From the NCBI GenBank assembly GCA_024704765.1, contig JAKMXF010000199.1:372001-436000 (forward strand): 64,000 nucleotides of DNA. The letters run 5' to 3'. This stretch comes from Oopsacas minuta (lineage: Eukaryota > Porifera > Hexactinellida > Lyssacinosida > Leucopsacidae). Under the pieces are notes generated by a model that saw nothing but the letters and a program-made list of their open reading frames with translations, was not told the origin of the DNA and searched no databases. The first letter of the stretch is position 1. Each line of letters starts with the position of its first letter. This document shows positions 1-10,655 of the stretch, piece after piece. The position numbers and the translations under genes were made by a program.

Positions 1-1160
1 TATCTATACAGAATGTTGGTTTAATAAACGATTGAAGTGGACACGCTTATGTTCGAATTGGCTGCTAACTTCCTCCCCTCAAGCATCCTAAACTATTTCC
101 TAGAAATTTTGAATAGAGCCATAGCAATTACCCTTTAGTTGTCTCACTAACATGAATGAATCAACTTGGGAAGTTAGCTGAAAGATTGAAATTAAAGGCA
201 TCAGGCTAGTAGATTCTTACAATTGATTTCATAAGAGAAATTTATATACTTGAAACTTGAAACTTCTGGGTATGTGTTCAGTGATAAATCTGGGCATTCT
301 GCGAAGATTTGTCCGGTCGGATAATTCAGACTGCCAAAACTGGTGATTGCGAAATTTTGGCATGAAAATCTAATCCCGGGAGAGGCTTCATCCAGGGTTG
401 GCAAACCGCGCACTCTGAGTGTGTATAAAATAAACTTGCCGCACCCTAGTGTATTAAGAACATGGGGATACCGCATGATAAATGTCAAATTTGGCGAAAC
501 CCATAAATATTTCCCAAAGTCACATTCCTGTGTGAACCCCGCGCATCCAAATATTGGCCTGCCCCGGGACCATTTTTGTGGATTCAAATGGAAAGGGACC
601 ATATTGGCGGCTAAAGTTTATCATGGAAAGTTTTTATACCTATATATAAGCAAAAGAACGAAACTATATCCAGTGTCAATTAAAGAGTTTCTAGAGTCGT
701 AGGTAAGTAAATAGAATCGATTAGCGTAGAAAACTAGCATCTACGCTTGGGACAGAAGAGAGAGTTAACTATCATTAGATTTGTTTGGAGATATTTTTCA
801 TTGTTTATAATAAAACGTACCGCACTGAAAATTTCAGACCAATTGCACCAATTTGCTACAAATTTTTGTGTTGCGTATCAAAGGAGTTTAAAGTAACTCC
901 AAGTCTAGACAAAATATTAGTTAGAAAGTATCAGTTGTTGTTTCAAGATTAAATCAAGTAACAAAATACTAACGATGGTAAATCTGAATAATGTCAATAT
1001 TGTAAATTCACCACCACCTCACTATAAAATATTATAAGTATCAAAATGTATAGCTAGAAATTATCTAAACATAGTCTAGCTAAACATGGGACATTGAAAA
1101 TAGATCTTGTAGAAAATACTTTTAATTAAGCTATGGAATGTAGAAGCAAGCTTTAAATTC
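1..1160. other. Intronic or flanking DNA, no gene recognised
   Basis: No exon or transposase was recognised. A G+C-richer island at about 345-600 is open in both directions (minus 201-602 and plus 343-702). Neither translation resembles a family I know, and mirror-image open frames usually mean a composition effect. If the RPA1-like gene continues, this is part of its next intron, because the exon at 2846-3041 ends inside a codon and its continuation was not found here. Confidence 0.4.
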
Positions 1161-1163
1161 CTA

Positions 1164-2488
1164 CGGGCGTTCAATAAGAAGTCGTTATTCCAAATTTTGT
1201 GAGTCGGATATTTCTACCCAGATCAAACTGAAATATCTAATAACAATCCATCCATTGTGAATTCAATAATGCAAAGCATTTTGATTCTGATGTCTCTCTA
1301 ATATTGTACTTATTTACATTTTGGCAGTTTATTATAGTAACATTTTTAATGGCTTCAAAAAGTACAAAGTTCAAAATTGAGCAGAGAGTATATGTGAAGA
1401 TCAGAACACTGCTCAAAGTTTCACCAACAGATGCCCATAAAGATTTAGAGGAAGTTTATAAGGATGCAGCACTTCCATATTCCACTGTTGTTGATTGGGC
1501 TAGACGCTTTCGTGAAGGTAGAGTGTCCATTGAAGATGGGGCAAGAATAGGGAGACCAGTTTCCAGCGCCAGTGACAAAAATATCCTTGAGGTATCAGTG
1601 TTACTTAAAGAAGACCCTCATATCACGCTTGTGGAGATAGCTGATGCGGTTGGGATCTCAACGGGGACTGCTCAAGCTATTGTACATGATAATATGAAAA
1701 TCCGAAAGATATGTGCTCGATGGGTACCGCATTTACTAACTCAGGTCCAGAAAGCAAAGAAGGTCCAATGCTCTACTAAATTGCTCTCTGAGTTAGATCG
1801 AGCTGACTCCAGAAGGTAATTTGAGATAGTAACAGGTGACGAAACTTGGGTACGTTATTCTGAGCATTTTTCAAAATAAGCAAACAAAGTATGGGTGGCA
1901 AAAGGACAGGATCCACTAATGATCCCTCGACCTGACTTTCGGGACCCGAAGGTCATGTACTGTATATTTTTTTATTCTAATGGTCCAGTGTGCCAGATTT
2001 GTGTCCCCAAATACCAAACAATAACAGGCTCTTTCTACACCAATGAATGTCTAACAGAGGTTGAAAAATTGTACCAAAATCGACGGCCAAGGACTGGAAC
2101 TCGTGGATTGCGAGTATTGCATGATAACGCCCGACCGCACAAGACAAAGCTGGTTAGAGAAAATTTGGAAGCTATGAAAATTGTGGAGTTAGATCACCTT
2201 CCCTACTCGCCAGATCTAGCTCCCTGTGACTTTTGGTTGTTTCCAAAGCTAAAGAAACATCTATCAGGCAGGAAATTCGAGAGTCGAGCTCAGATAGGAT
2301 CGGCGATTTTTCAGTATATGAAAGGTGTACCAACCGAAGACGACAAAAGGTTTATTGATTGGATAAAAGGCTGAAATTAGTTTTACAGCACGAAGGGGAA
2401 TACTTTGAGAAACTCCATCACTGAATACACAATTATGCTAGAAAAATTTAGAATTACAATGTGATAACGACTACTTATTGAACGCCCG
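1164..2488 (+). mobile_element. mariner element, family A copy 1 (dead)
   Basis: The inverted termini begin cgggcgttcaataag on the left and match the reverse complement of the right end, with TA on both sides (1162-1163, 2489-2490). The TIRs are about 25 bp with a single mismatch. The internal sequence is nearly identical to the intact copy at 45940-47272. Coding damage, described in the transposase entry, makes this copy non-autonomous, although its termini look intact enough to be mobilised. Confidence 0.93.
1349..2374 (+). pseudogene. mariner (DD34D) transposase, family A, broken
   Basis: This is a decayed transposase of the cut-and-paste mariner family. The start ATG at 1349 gives MASKSTKFKIEQ, as in the intact paralogue. 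The N-terminal paired-like helix-turn-helix, a GRP linker and a WVPHLLT motif are preserved up to a TAA at 1817-1819, where the sister copy has TTA. A second nonsense codon follows a few residues after the TGDETW motif, where the sister has GAA. The rest is open from 1895. It keeps HDNARPH and YSPDLAPCDFW, so all three catalytic Asp codons survive, but a small deletion near 2345 shifts the C-terminus. Two nonsense codons plus one frameshift mean no active enzyme. Confidence 0.9.
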
Positions 2489-2845
2489 TAGTAAATAAAT
2501 ATAATATTATACTGCTTCGATTAACTAGAATGACAGTTAACAAGGAGACAGTGTCATAATGAGTATTCTAGTGTAATATTATGGTAAATCAAAAAGCAAT
2601 AGGAAAGTTACAAACATGATATATATTTGGAGGATTTTTTACAGTGAAGAAATTTTCAGGAAAGATGGGCAAAATGTATACTATGCAGAGATGGAATGAA
2701 ATCTGCAGTGGCACTTAGTACCCCTGGTATTGAAATTTAGAGAAGTAAAGGTTGTCTTAGAAATATATAGAAATTGGAATTCAGTGACATAACGATTGAT
2801 CTCTGTGGTAATGGTTCCACCAAACATAATACCAAAAATTATTAC

Positions 2846-3041
2846 CAAAAATTGTTTCTGATTCATTAAAGCAGGTAACCCAGATACTTCCAGAATAATC
2901 ATGAATCTCCATTGAAATCATGTAACGATATACATAGTTTGGGAAGTCCAAATTGCATTTTTCACATCGATAGAGCGTAGTGAATTCATCTTTAAACACT
3001 TTCTTTTGGCATCCATCGCTTGGGCATGATTTATAAAATAT
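2846..3041 (-). CDS. RPA1-like exon: DBD-C with C4 zinc finger
   Basis: This exon encodes part of the large subunit of the single-strand-DNA-binding heterotrimer replication protein A, which acts in the nucleus in replication and repair. Read on the minus strand it starts after a pyrimidine-rich acceptor (ttattttag), opens in frame 0 with IFYKSCPSDGC, and ends after 196 nt at donor gtaata, one base into a codon. Cysteines form CX4C then CX2C (LYRCEKCNLDFPN), the C4 zinc finger of DNA-binding domain C. It is followed by MISMEIHDYSGSIWVTCFNE, the strand region of the OB fold. It joins in frame to the exon at 15275-15547: the joined ...KKDRE+IFYKSCPSDGC aligns with the human RPA1 segment before its zinc finger. 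The continuation exon was not found. It could belong to a divergent RPA1 paralogue. Confidence 0.85.
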
Positions 3042-3305
3042 CTAAAATAAAATAAACCCATTTAAGGTAGTCAAAGATAAATTGGGAATAATCAAGTAGA
3101 AAAATACCATTAAATACTTACGTCATTCAAAGAGTACTAATCACTGATGTAATTGATAATAATACTAGTCTAAATATACCTATGAAATCATTCCAGGTAG
3201 TTTATTCAATTCTCGATTAAGGACAGCTCCCAAATCGAAGTTATCATAAATTATTTCCAAGTTCTTGTCGCTCGAATTTTGTCAGTTTTAGCTACTTATA
3301 CAATT

Positions 3306-3545
3306 ATGGCTTCAAAATCGTCAAAAATGAGCATGAACAAGAGCACATATCAAGCCCCGTTTATTGTTGATTACTCGAATAGAAACACTCTCAACGATCT
3401 CGTTGGAGGTTTGGGGGGCCAAGCCTGTGCCTATTCCACATCAAAAGGTGGGATCAAATATTTAGAGAAGGGAGAGAAACAATTGAAAATGAACCTGGGA
3501 CAGATGGACCTAAATCAGCTGAATGGGAAATCTCAGTTGAGTTAG
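3306..3545 (+). CDS. Unrecognised short ORF
   Basis: An open frame of 79 codons starts ATGGCTTCAAAATCG (MASKSSKMSMNKSTYQAPFI) and ends in TAG. It is Lys/Ser/Asn-rich, with a Gly-rich LVGGLGG segment in the middle and no membrane span or known motif. It sits antisense within an intron of the RPA1-like gene, between the zinc-finger exon and a hAT relic. No neighbour suggests a role. It may be the fossil 5' end of a mobile element, or chance. Confidence 0.15.
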   Translation: MASKSSKMSMNKSTYQAPFIVDYSNRNTLNDLVGGLGGQACAYSTSKGGIKYLEKGEKQLKMNLGQMDLNQLNGKSQLS

Positions 3546-3602
3546 TTCGTTAATTCTTTCAGCAACGATCACTGCTGGCCTATTTAGGTGATTCAAGTAT
3601 AC

Positions 3603-6049
3603 TAGAGCATTACCGGATTAGAGATTTCCTACTCCGACCGGATCCGGGTATCCAGTGACGGATTATCCGGTTATCCTGCTAGATTGTATTACAGAATATT
3701 AAAGACCAAGGTGTATAAATTAGATTATCTGTGGGCGATCGGGCTTCTTCACTGCTAGGTTTTTGTAATAGTAGATAATTAAGTACACCACAACATTGAT
3801 ATGTATGCACATATGAATATTTAAGTGATATCAAATTTGGGGTATCGTATATATTATGTTATATTTCATTCTAAGTATTTCCATATTCCATATGAGCGAA
3901 ATTTGGTCGTTCTTCTCAATTTCTAAATAAGACTCTTCGAGAGCACTGTGCAGTGAGTGTAATGGAGATATTTCACGTGGGAAGAATTCCAAAACATACA
4001 GTACATCCCCACGGTGGAATCTTTTGAAAATTCCCATCTAGAATTATTTAAAAGCACTATCAAATCAAATCTTCTCTTCCCACATGTCGATTACAGCCAG
4101 AACAGCTTTGCAACAATGCACCAAATGTAATGGATTCAGCCATATCCAGTATTCCTCTGATCGCGCATTCTCAATCAGATCTAAGTGCAACTATTCAAGA
4201 AACGTAACATCACACATTCGAAAAACAAAAAAAGTGGCAAATTGATGATCCTCGTGCAATGGAAATTCACTATCGAATCGGAGAGATGATAGTAATTGAT
4301 AACCAACCCATTTCTATAGTTGAGAATATAGGATTCAAAGTTGATCAGCCATATTTCTCCGAGATATGAAATTGCAAGCAGAAAATACTTTCAAGAAAAG
4401 ATACTTGCGAAATTTTATGAAAAACTAGCACAATCTATCTCACAGCTTCTCAAGGACCAAAAACACATTTCCTTTCCGATATTTGGAGTGATATGCATTC
4501 AAACTTGTCATATATCAGTTTAAGCGGTCATTTCATAGATCTATCGTTTCAGAGAAGGATGTTGTACTAAATGTTAAACATTTTCCAGGTAGTCACAAAG
4601 GAGTTGCCATTTCTAATATTTTCAAGAAATGAAAGAGGGTTGGAAAATTTCCGATATCAAAGTTCATCTCCTCATTTGTGATAATGCTGCGAACATACGC
4701 CTAGGTGCGGAACTAGCTAATACTAAGAGCGAAAGTTGTTTTATACATACAATCCAATTGGCCTTAAACGATAGCATTTTCTAACAAAGAAGTATCAGAG
4801 ATATTATACATGTTAGCAGAAACATTGTCGGCCATTTTCATCACTCACCTTTAGCAACAAATCGTCTCAAAGATATTCAAAATGTGCTTGGAATTCCACA
4901 ACATAAACTAATTCAAAATGTGCGAATTCGATGGAATAGCACCTTTTATATACTATAAAGTTTGATGGAGTGAAGAAGAGCGATTGCAATGTATTCAAAT
5001 GATTTTGGAACTACAAACCTTACTCTATACCAGTGGCATTTATTTGAAATATACTGAGATTATTACAACAAATTGAGGAAGATATAAGACGATTTAGTTC
5101 CACTTCAATATCTATTTCGGAAATCATTGTCGAAGTACGAGTTCTTTTACGATACCTCGGAAAAAAAGAACTGATGAAGGAGTGCAAACAATGAAGAATG
5201 AATTAAGGAAATCTATCTAGGCTCGTTTTGTGATTGATGGAAAGATATTTACCAAAGAACATTATATAATCGCAACAATACTTGACCCCAGGTTCAAAAC
5301 TTAATTCTTTACAATTCAACAGAAAGACTATTTGGATACCATCAAGGATATGCTTATTTTGGAAATGGCGAAAGATGTAGGGCCTGAAGCTAGTTTGCCC
5401 ACAAATATAAGGGATAATTTGATAATTGAAATCGATAGCTGTGAAGCTCCGCCACCCAAGAAATCTTTAAGGGAAGATATTCATGATTCTATCATGAAGT
5501 GCTAGGATGAGATTCTAAGTGGAGCGTTAGACTACGAGAAAGAAATATCATATTTTGAGGGGGAGCAGATGAGCATTAGTCCTGGAGTGAGTCAGAATAT
5601 ACAAGAAATCATTATAAATTCCACCTTGAATGCTATTTGAAAGATCCATTACTCCCTAGATCGGGAGATCCCTTACTTTGGTGGAAATGGAATGTGGCTA
5701 TCTATTCGAATTTAGTTTCCGTTGCTGTGAAATATTTATCGGCTCCATCAAGTTCAATATACAGTGAGAGACTATTCAATACTACTGCAGGGATTATTTT
5801 CGAAGAAAGACGCAGCTCTCTTTTCCCAGAAAATGGGGAGCGATTAATATTCATTTAAAAGAACCACTCATTATTTTATTACAAATATTAGTGGTGTGCT
5901 CTAGTGCTCTAATTACTCATATTCTGTTATCGCAAATTACTTAAAATATCCGCCCGGATATTGCTTCATATCCGGCAGCATTCGGATATCCGGAAAATGG
6001 CCTGATATTGGTCGATACCGGATTTGAACCGGACTTCCGGTACAGCTAA
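3603..6049 (+). mobile_element. hAT element relic with CCGG-rich ends
   Basis: The left end (TAGAGCATTACCGG) and the reverse complement of the right end (TAGCTGTACCGG) form short imperfect inverted termini typical of hAT elements. Both subterminal regions are rich in ATCCGG/CCGGAT repeats (3620-3690 and 5945-6040). Flanking sequences aagtatac and atgtacac may be a decayed 8-bp duplication. The interior encodes a broken hAT transposase on the plus strand. Confidence 0.75.
4330..5858 (+). pseudogene. hAT (ZBED-like) transposase, decayed
   Basis: Translating across frames gives the usual order of a hAT transposase. MISHISPRYEIASRKYF and LLKDQKHISFP lie near the start. The catalytic-domain stretch VLNVKHFPGSHKGVAISNIF and CDNAANIRLGAELA lies at about 4570-4720. 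CFIHTIQLALNDSIF and VRIRWNSTFYIL follow at about 4740-4950, then a degraded LDPRFK-type motif. The C-terminal dimerisation block at 5637-5858 reads YLSAPSSSIYSERLFNTTAG. Several stops and frame changes exclude activity. The N-terminal BED finger was not clearly seen. The order of motifs, not any one of them, supports the call. Confidence 0.85.
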
Positions 6050-7370
6050 TGTACACTGAGGTCTCAACGGGGAAGAATTTACGAGTGTGAAGTTAGCAGA
6101 CTATTCAACCATTTATACTTCAATCACTAGGTTAATCATTTTCACTTATCAGATTTTAACTAAATTTATCTCATTCGATAGAGGAGAGATAAACATGTGA
6201 TGCAATGTGCTTTTGGTGTAAATCTTTTACTTTTTATAGGAATCATTTGAACAATTCCCTATTTATACAAGTTCATTAAAATATACCATCTAAAAGTTAG
6301 AATGTGATGCTGAAAATTCTTTGTACATTTCTACCATATCAACGCTAATGTAAATAAATTCATCAAAAAATACCGAAAACTCGCTGAGTGATGGCCATTC
6401 AAATTTTTTGTTGGTCGAGGATATTAATGGGTACTATATAAAGTAGGGTTAATTCAAACTCATATATATTATCAATAGATGAGACATAAACATTTATAAC
6501 ACTGTCAATTTTATCCAGAAATACTGAAAATGTTCACCCGCATCAACCCTCTAGAAATCGATTATTTCTCATATTTTTGTGAATCATGAGCTTTAAACTT
6601 TGAACTCATTTTAGAAAATATTTACCAACAGAATCGCCTCCGAATCTCAGGTAACTTCCTTGGTATTCCATAATTCAATTCTCTTAAGGGTAGCTAGTTC
6701 ATTTTAATAAACATTAGTCCTCTATAAAGTTTGAAACTTCACCATTTTGTAAACCAAAGTATTTGTATATACAAGTAATACACCCTCCAGTAAATGTTTG
6801 TCATGTTTAGATGATGATCTACGTCAAGCTTGGATAGTTACTATTCCTAATTAGAAGGGTCTATTTTTATATATTCCCGAAATTGATTCATTGACTGACA
6901 GAAAATATTCACACTCCCCTTCGCCATAATAGCATTTTTGATATTCTTATTTCAATCATATATTTTGCATTGTTCGCCTGTATAATTCAATCCTGCTCTC
7001 CATTGGTGGTATCGAAATAAACCAAGGAACAATAACTCCAACTCAAGATTCATATTCTGAACAAGGTAATTCATAAAAATTAAATCTTTAGTCTTTAGGG
7101 GGAATAAGATTAATTACAACCTTCCGGCACGCCTTTCTGTACATCTAGTTCATAAATATGATGCATATAGTCTATCAGACGGATTGCAGCCATCATAGGC
7201 GTAGCATGGTTAGGGGGCGGTGGGGCATATACCCCACCACTTCACAACTCGAGAGTTAATGAGAATTTCATTGATATAGTTTCAGCACATGCACTTAAGT
7301 CACATACTTAGGACAATCAAAAAGATCACATTATTGTGTAATACAATGACACTACAATAACTTAATCAAA
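6050..7370. other. Intronic DNA, no gene recognised
   Basis: A+T-rich sequence between the hAT relic and the old mariner. No open frame with family resemblance, no splice-flanked exon and no RNA gene was seen. Confidence 0.4.
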
Positions 7371-7371
7371 T

Positions 7372-8420
7372 TTCATCATAAAATGTTCGAAATACTCCTC
7401 CTCTACATCTATGCATAGTTGTAACCTTTCAACCCACTTCGAAAATGTATTTTATTATTTTCATCTCTGTCTACTGAATTGAGGTACTGGTAAATTTCGT
7501 TTGCTAGCTCTTGTCTGGTATGAAATCACTGTCCTCCGAGATGTATCTTCCGCTCAGGAGATAGCCAAAAATCTCAAGGTGATAGATCTGGTGGACATGG
7601 AGGATGTTCCATCATTTCAAACCGGATATCTTCAATGACTTAGATAAGGTATTTGCATCATGAGGCCTGGAATTATGGTGAAGTTGGATTCCTCGAGTTC
7701 CTGAACGCAGACGTCATGTTTATAGACTTTTTTGACTTTTCTCAGGCATTTATCTGCGTAAAATCCTCCATTGAGTCGTTCTCCTTTAGGCACAGGTATT
7801 TGAGTCACAGGCCCATACGTATCAAAGAATATGGCGTAAAGAACCTTATCCCCTAGGAATTCCGGAAGTGACTTTTCAAGGGGGTAAAACATTATGGTAG
7901 CCATGAATTGCTTTGTTCATTACACAGAGGTTCGGAGAATTTAATCCAAGTTTCGTCACCGGTAACGATTTCAAATAACCTTCGGGAATCTGAATCTCTA
8001 TATTCTTTAAGCAAATGTTTGAAACCCTCTACTCCTTTTCCCCCTACGAGGACTTTTGTATCTATCGCGCCTAAATCTTTCGATATTCGCGATAATCGTA
8101 TAGATTTATATAAACACTTCCCGATGAGATGTCCAGGATTAGGGCAATCTCTTCAACCCTCAAATGGGGGACAATATCCAATAGTTCAAAAGGTCGGAGG
8201 TAATTTCAGGGGTGGTAGCGGAGATTAGTCTTCCTGTCTTCAATGGTGCGCCTACCAACCTTTACTTTACATGCCCATTCCTTTACAGTGGGATCCACTA
8301 GCGCTTCCCCATGATAAACCGTGACTAGATCCTCATGTATCTAGAGTGGTTGTCGCCGAGTACGGTACGAATCTCTTTGTAAGCTCGTTGTTCGGTTTTG
8401 CTCGAAATGTGTTTTGAAGT
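7372..8420 (-). pseudogene. Old mariner transposase relic (minus strand)
   Basis: Read on the minus strand this is a strongly decayed mariner transposase. The longest open piece (7632-7904) contains LYAIFFDTYGPVTQIPVPKG and FYADKCLRKVKKVYKH, the segment between the first and second catalytic Asp in mariners. Further along, broken frames give remnants of the SPPDLSP..FWLF block near 7565-7600, and near 8080-8200 the HTH-like IALILDISSGSVY. Weakly similar ends near 7310 and 8440 may be the former termini. It has many stops and is much older than the other mariners here; the subfamily is not assignable by eye. Confidence 0.75.
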
Positions 8421-8445
8421 CATGAAAAAGTTGACCCTTAGGTTA

Positions 8446-9343
8446 AAAGTAGAATATATCAAGATATATAATAGCTAGAGTGAAATGCTTAACGGCATTA
8501 AATAGGTAGACGATACTATTAGGATATACTATGAATTTCATGTAATCGAGTAGAGTCTGCCTGCTATAAACTAAGGATGGGAAGCTTTTGAATGCCCCAA
8601 GTAAATATATTTATAGGATCACATGTGCTAATGATAGAATATAGTATCAATTTTCACGCAATTGAAAGTATTTCATTCCTTTGTTATTCTAATTGCGTCA
8701 ATTCCGCATTCTACTCCATGCTATGTATATATGTGCCCCAGCATATCGTTGGACCTAGCTATGCCTATGCCAGCCATCCCTTGTTTGATTTTAGGTAACT
8801 TTTGACTATATTTTTACATGATTATATGTGAAATATCAACCAAATATAATGTTGTAAGTGCATGAATTTAAATATTTTTGTTTTGTATCTAGAATAACCA
8901 AGGATATCAGGCTAATGAAATGTGAAATGGTTTCAACAGTTCATTCCTTTGAAGCTCTCATAAATTAACTTGATGGAGTAATTTTGAATGCTCAGTGACC
9001 CATTAGATCTGATGGAGAATCCTTACACATAATCCTTCCAATTCCTTCCGATAGACTTGAAATTCCACACAGGGGAGGCGAGCGGACCCGTTGCGAATCA
9101 CTGTTAATAACGAACGATATTTGAATAAGAATTCCATTAATGATAACTCTTTAAGTTGGCTATTTAGATATGAAGGAACCTCTCTCTTCTGATAAGATCG
9201 ATTATACCGTTGACATTGGATAACACTTAAATATGAAAACAGCATGGAAGGAAAGCCCCAAATTACAAAAACTAATAAAAGTAGAATATATCAATAGACT
9301 ATATTAACTGTGTTGTATATGCTTTAACAAATAATTCTTACTA
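8446..9343. other. Intronic DNA, no gene recognised
   Basis: Contains a minus-strand open frame of 80 codons (9003-9245, ending ELEGLCVRILHQI) with no recognisable domain and no convincing splice sites. The rest is A+T-rich with nothing identified. Confidence 0.35.
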
Positions 9344-10653
9344 CAAGGGTTGTTCAATAAATAATGGGACTTCATCCAGAATGCAAAAATAAACTTAACT
9401 TATCATAATTGATTATTAAATGTTTCGATAAATTCTCCCTTTAACTTAATACATCGTTTCCATCGTTCTGGTTAGTTTTCCAGCCCAGTGGTATAGAATT
9501 CTTTAGGTTGCCATTTTCTCACTGTTTTCTTTCATACTCCAGCCGTTTGAAATCCTCAAACCTCTTCCCACGAAGAGGTCTCTTCATCTCTCCAAACAGC
9601 CAGCAGTCGTTGGGAGCCAGGTCTGGACTATACGGGGATGAGGGAGGCATTCGAATCCTAAGTTGTCAATTGCAGCCATTGTCTTGGAGCTTAAATGGAC
9701 CTTACGTTGGCATGTTGCAGCAATACGCCACGTGTCAACTTGCCTCGCCTCTCACGTTTAATCGCTTGACGCAATTCTTTCAATTCGTCAACGAAATTAT
9801 CACTGTTTATGGTTGTCTTCTCAGGCAGACACTCGAGGTGTATAATTCCTTCCCTATCTCAAAATACTGTTGCCATTCTCTTCCCTGCTGATTTTGCAGC
9901 ATTTACCTTGATGGGCACAGGTTCATCACGTTTCTTCCACTGCTTCGATTGAGTATTCCCCACTGGTTCATAATAAGGAAACCAAGTTTCATCCCCCGTT
10001 ACTATATGAGCCAAAAAGTCTTCCTCTACCTTGTATCTTGAATGTAATTCTTTGCTACCTCTGACCTTTTTGCGTTGTCTTCTTCTAGAAGGGTTTTAGG
10101 ACCCAACACGCAATTACCTCGACATTTCCAGATCTTCAGTGATAATCGAGTGTAGTGTGGCTTTTGATATACCTGCCCTCTCTTCTAACTCTCCCAGGGT
10201 TATTCGTCTGTCCACGGCCTAAATTGTTTGGACCCTCTCGATATACTCTGGGTTTTTGAGGAAGTCGGACCACCTGGATGAGGGTCATCGTGGAGTTCTT
10301 CATCGCCATTATCAAAACGTTCGATCCATCTATATAGATATGGTGGCTTTCGAAGGACATTCATCACCGAAAACACTATGCATTTCACGAAGAATGTATG
10401 AGCCAATCTTCCCTTTTTTGCCACAGGTACCAAATTATTTGTCATTTTCTTTCTTTGCTAAAATCCATTAGTTGAAAAAGGTAGCCTATACAAATGAAAC
10501 TTTATACTGAAGAATATGCTAGTAGAGTAGAGAGTATATTGTATAGAAGTTAGACAATCAAGTTAGGCTTGTAATCTGATAGTAGGCTTAGAGCTGTATT
10601 AACTAGAATTTGAATTCGATACATTAGTCTTATTACTTATTGAACAACCCTTG
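9344..10653 (-). mobile_element. mariner element, family B copy 1
   Basis: Full-length, 1310 bp, flanked by TA on both sides (9342-9343 and 10654-10655). Termini begin caagggttgttcaataa on both strands. Its transposase reads on the minus strand. A second copy in the opposite orientation lies at 20149-21402. Confidence 0.9.
9441..10445 (-). pseudogene. mariner (DD34D) transposase, family B copy 1, broken
   Basis: The start reads MTNNLVPVAKKGR at 10445. The N-terminal helix-turn-helix (KPPYLYRWIERFDNGDEELH) and GPTSSKT linker are followed by a frame break. The first catalytic motif is intact (TGDETW, near 9993). At the second motif the expected HDNARPH reads HANVRS, followed by a frameshift at about 9690. 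The third motif (YSPDLAPNDCW) survives in another frame. Aligning across the break gives 34 residues between catalytic positions two and three, the DD34D signature. The Ala and the break are identical in copy 2. Confidence 0.9.
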
Positions 10654-10655
10654 TA

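Noticed and set aside
201-702. Overlapping open frames on both strands
   Set aside because: No family resemblance, no splice or promoter context, mirror openness in a G+C-richer patch.
6000-6040. Sequence resembling a tRNA T-arm (gatttgaacc)
   Set aside because: It is part of the CCGG-rich hAT end; no cloverleaf can be drawn around it.
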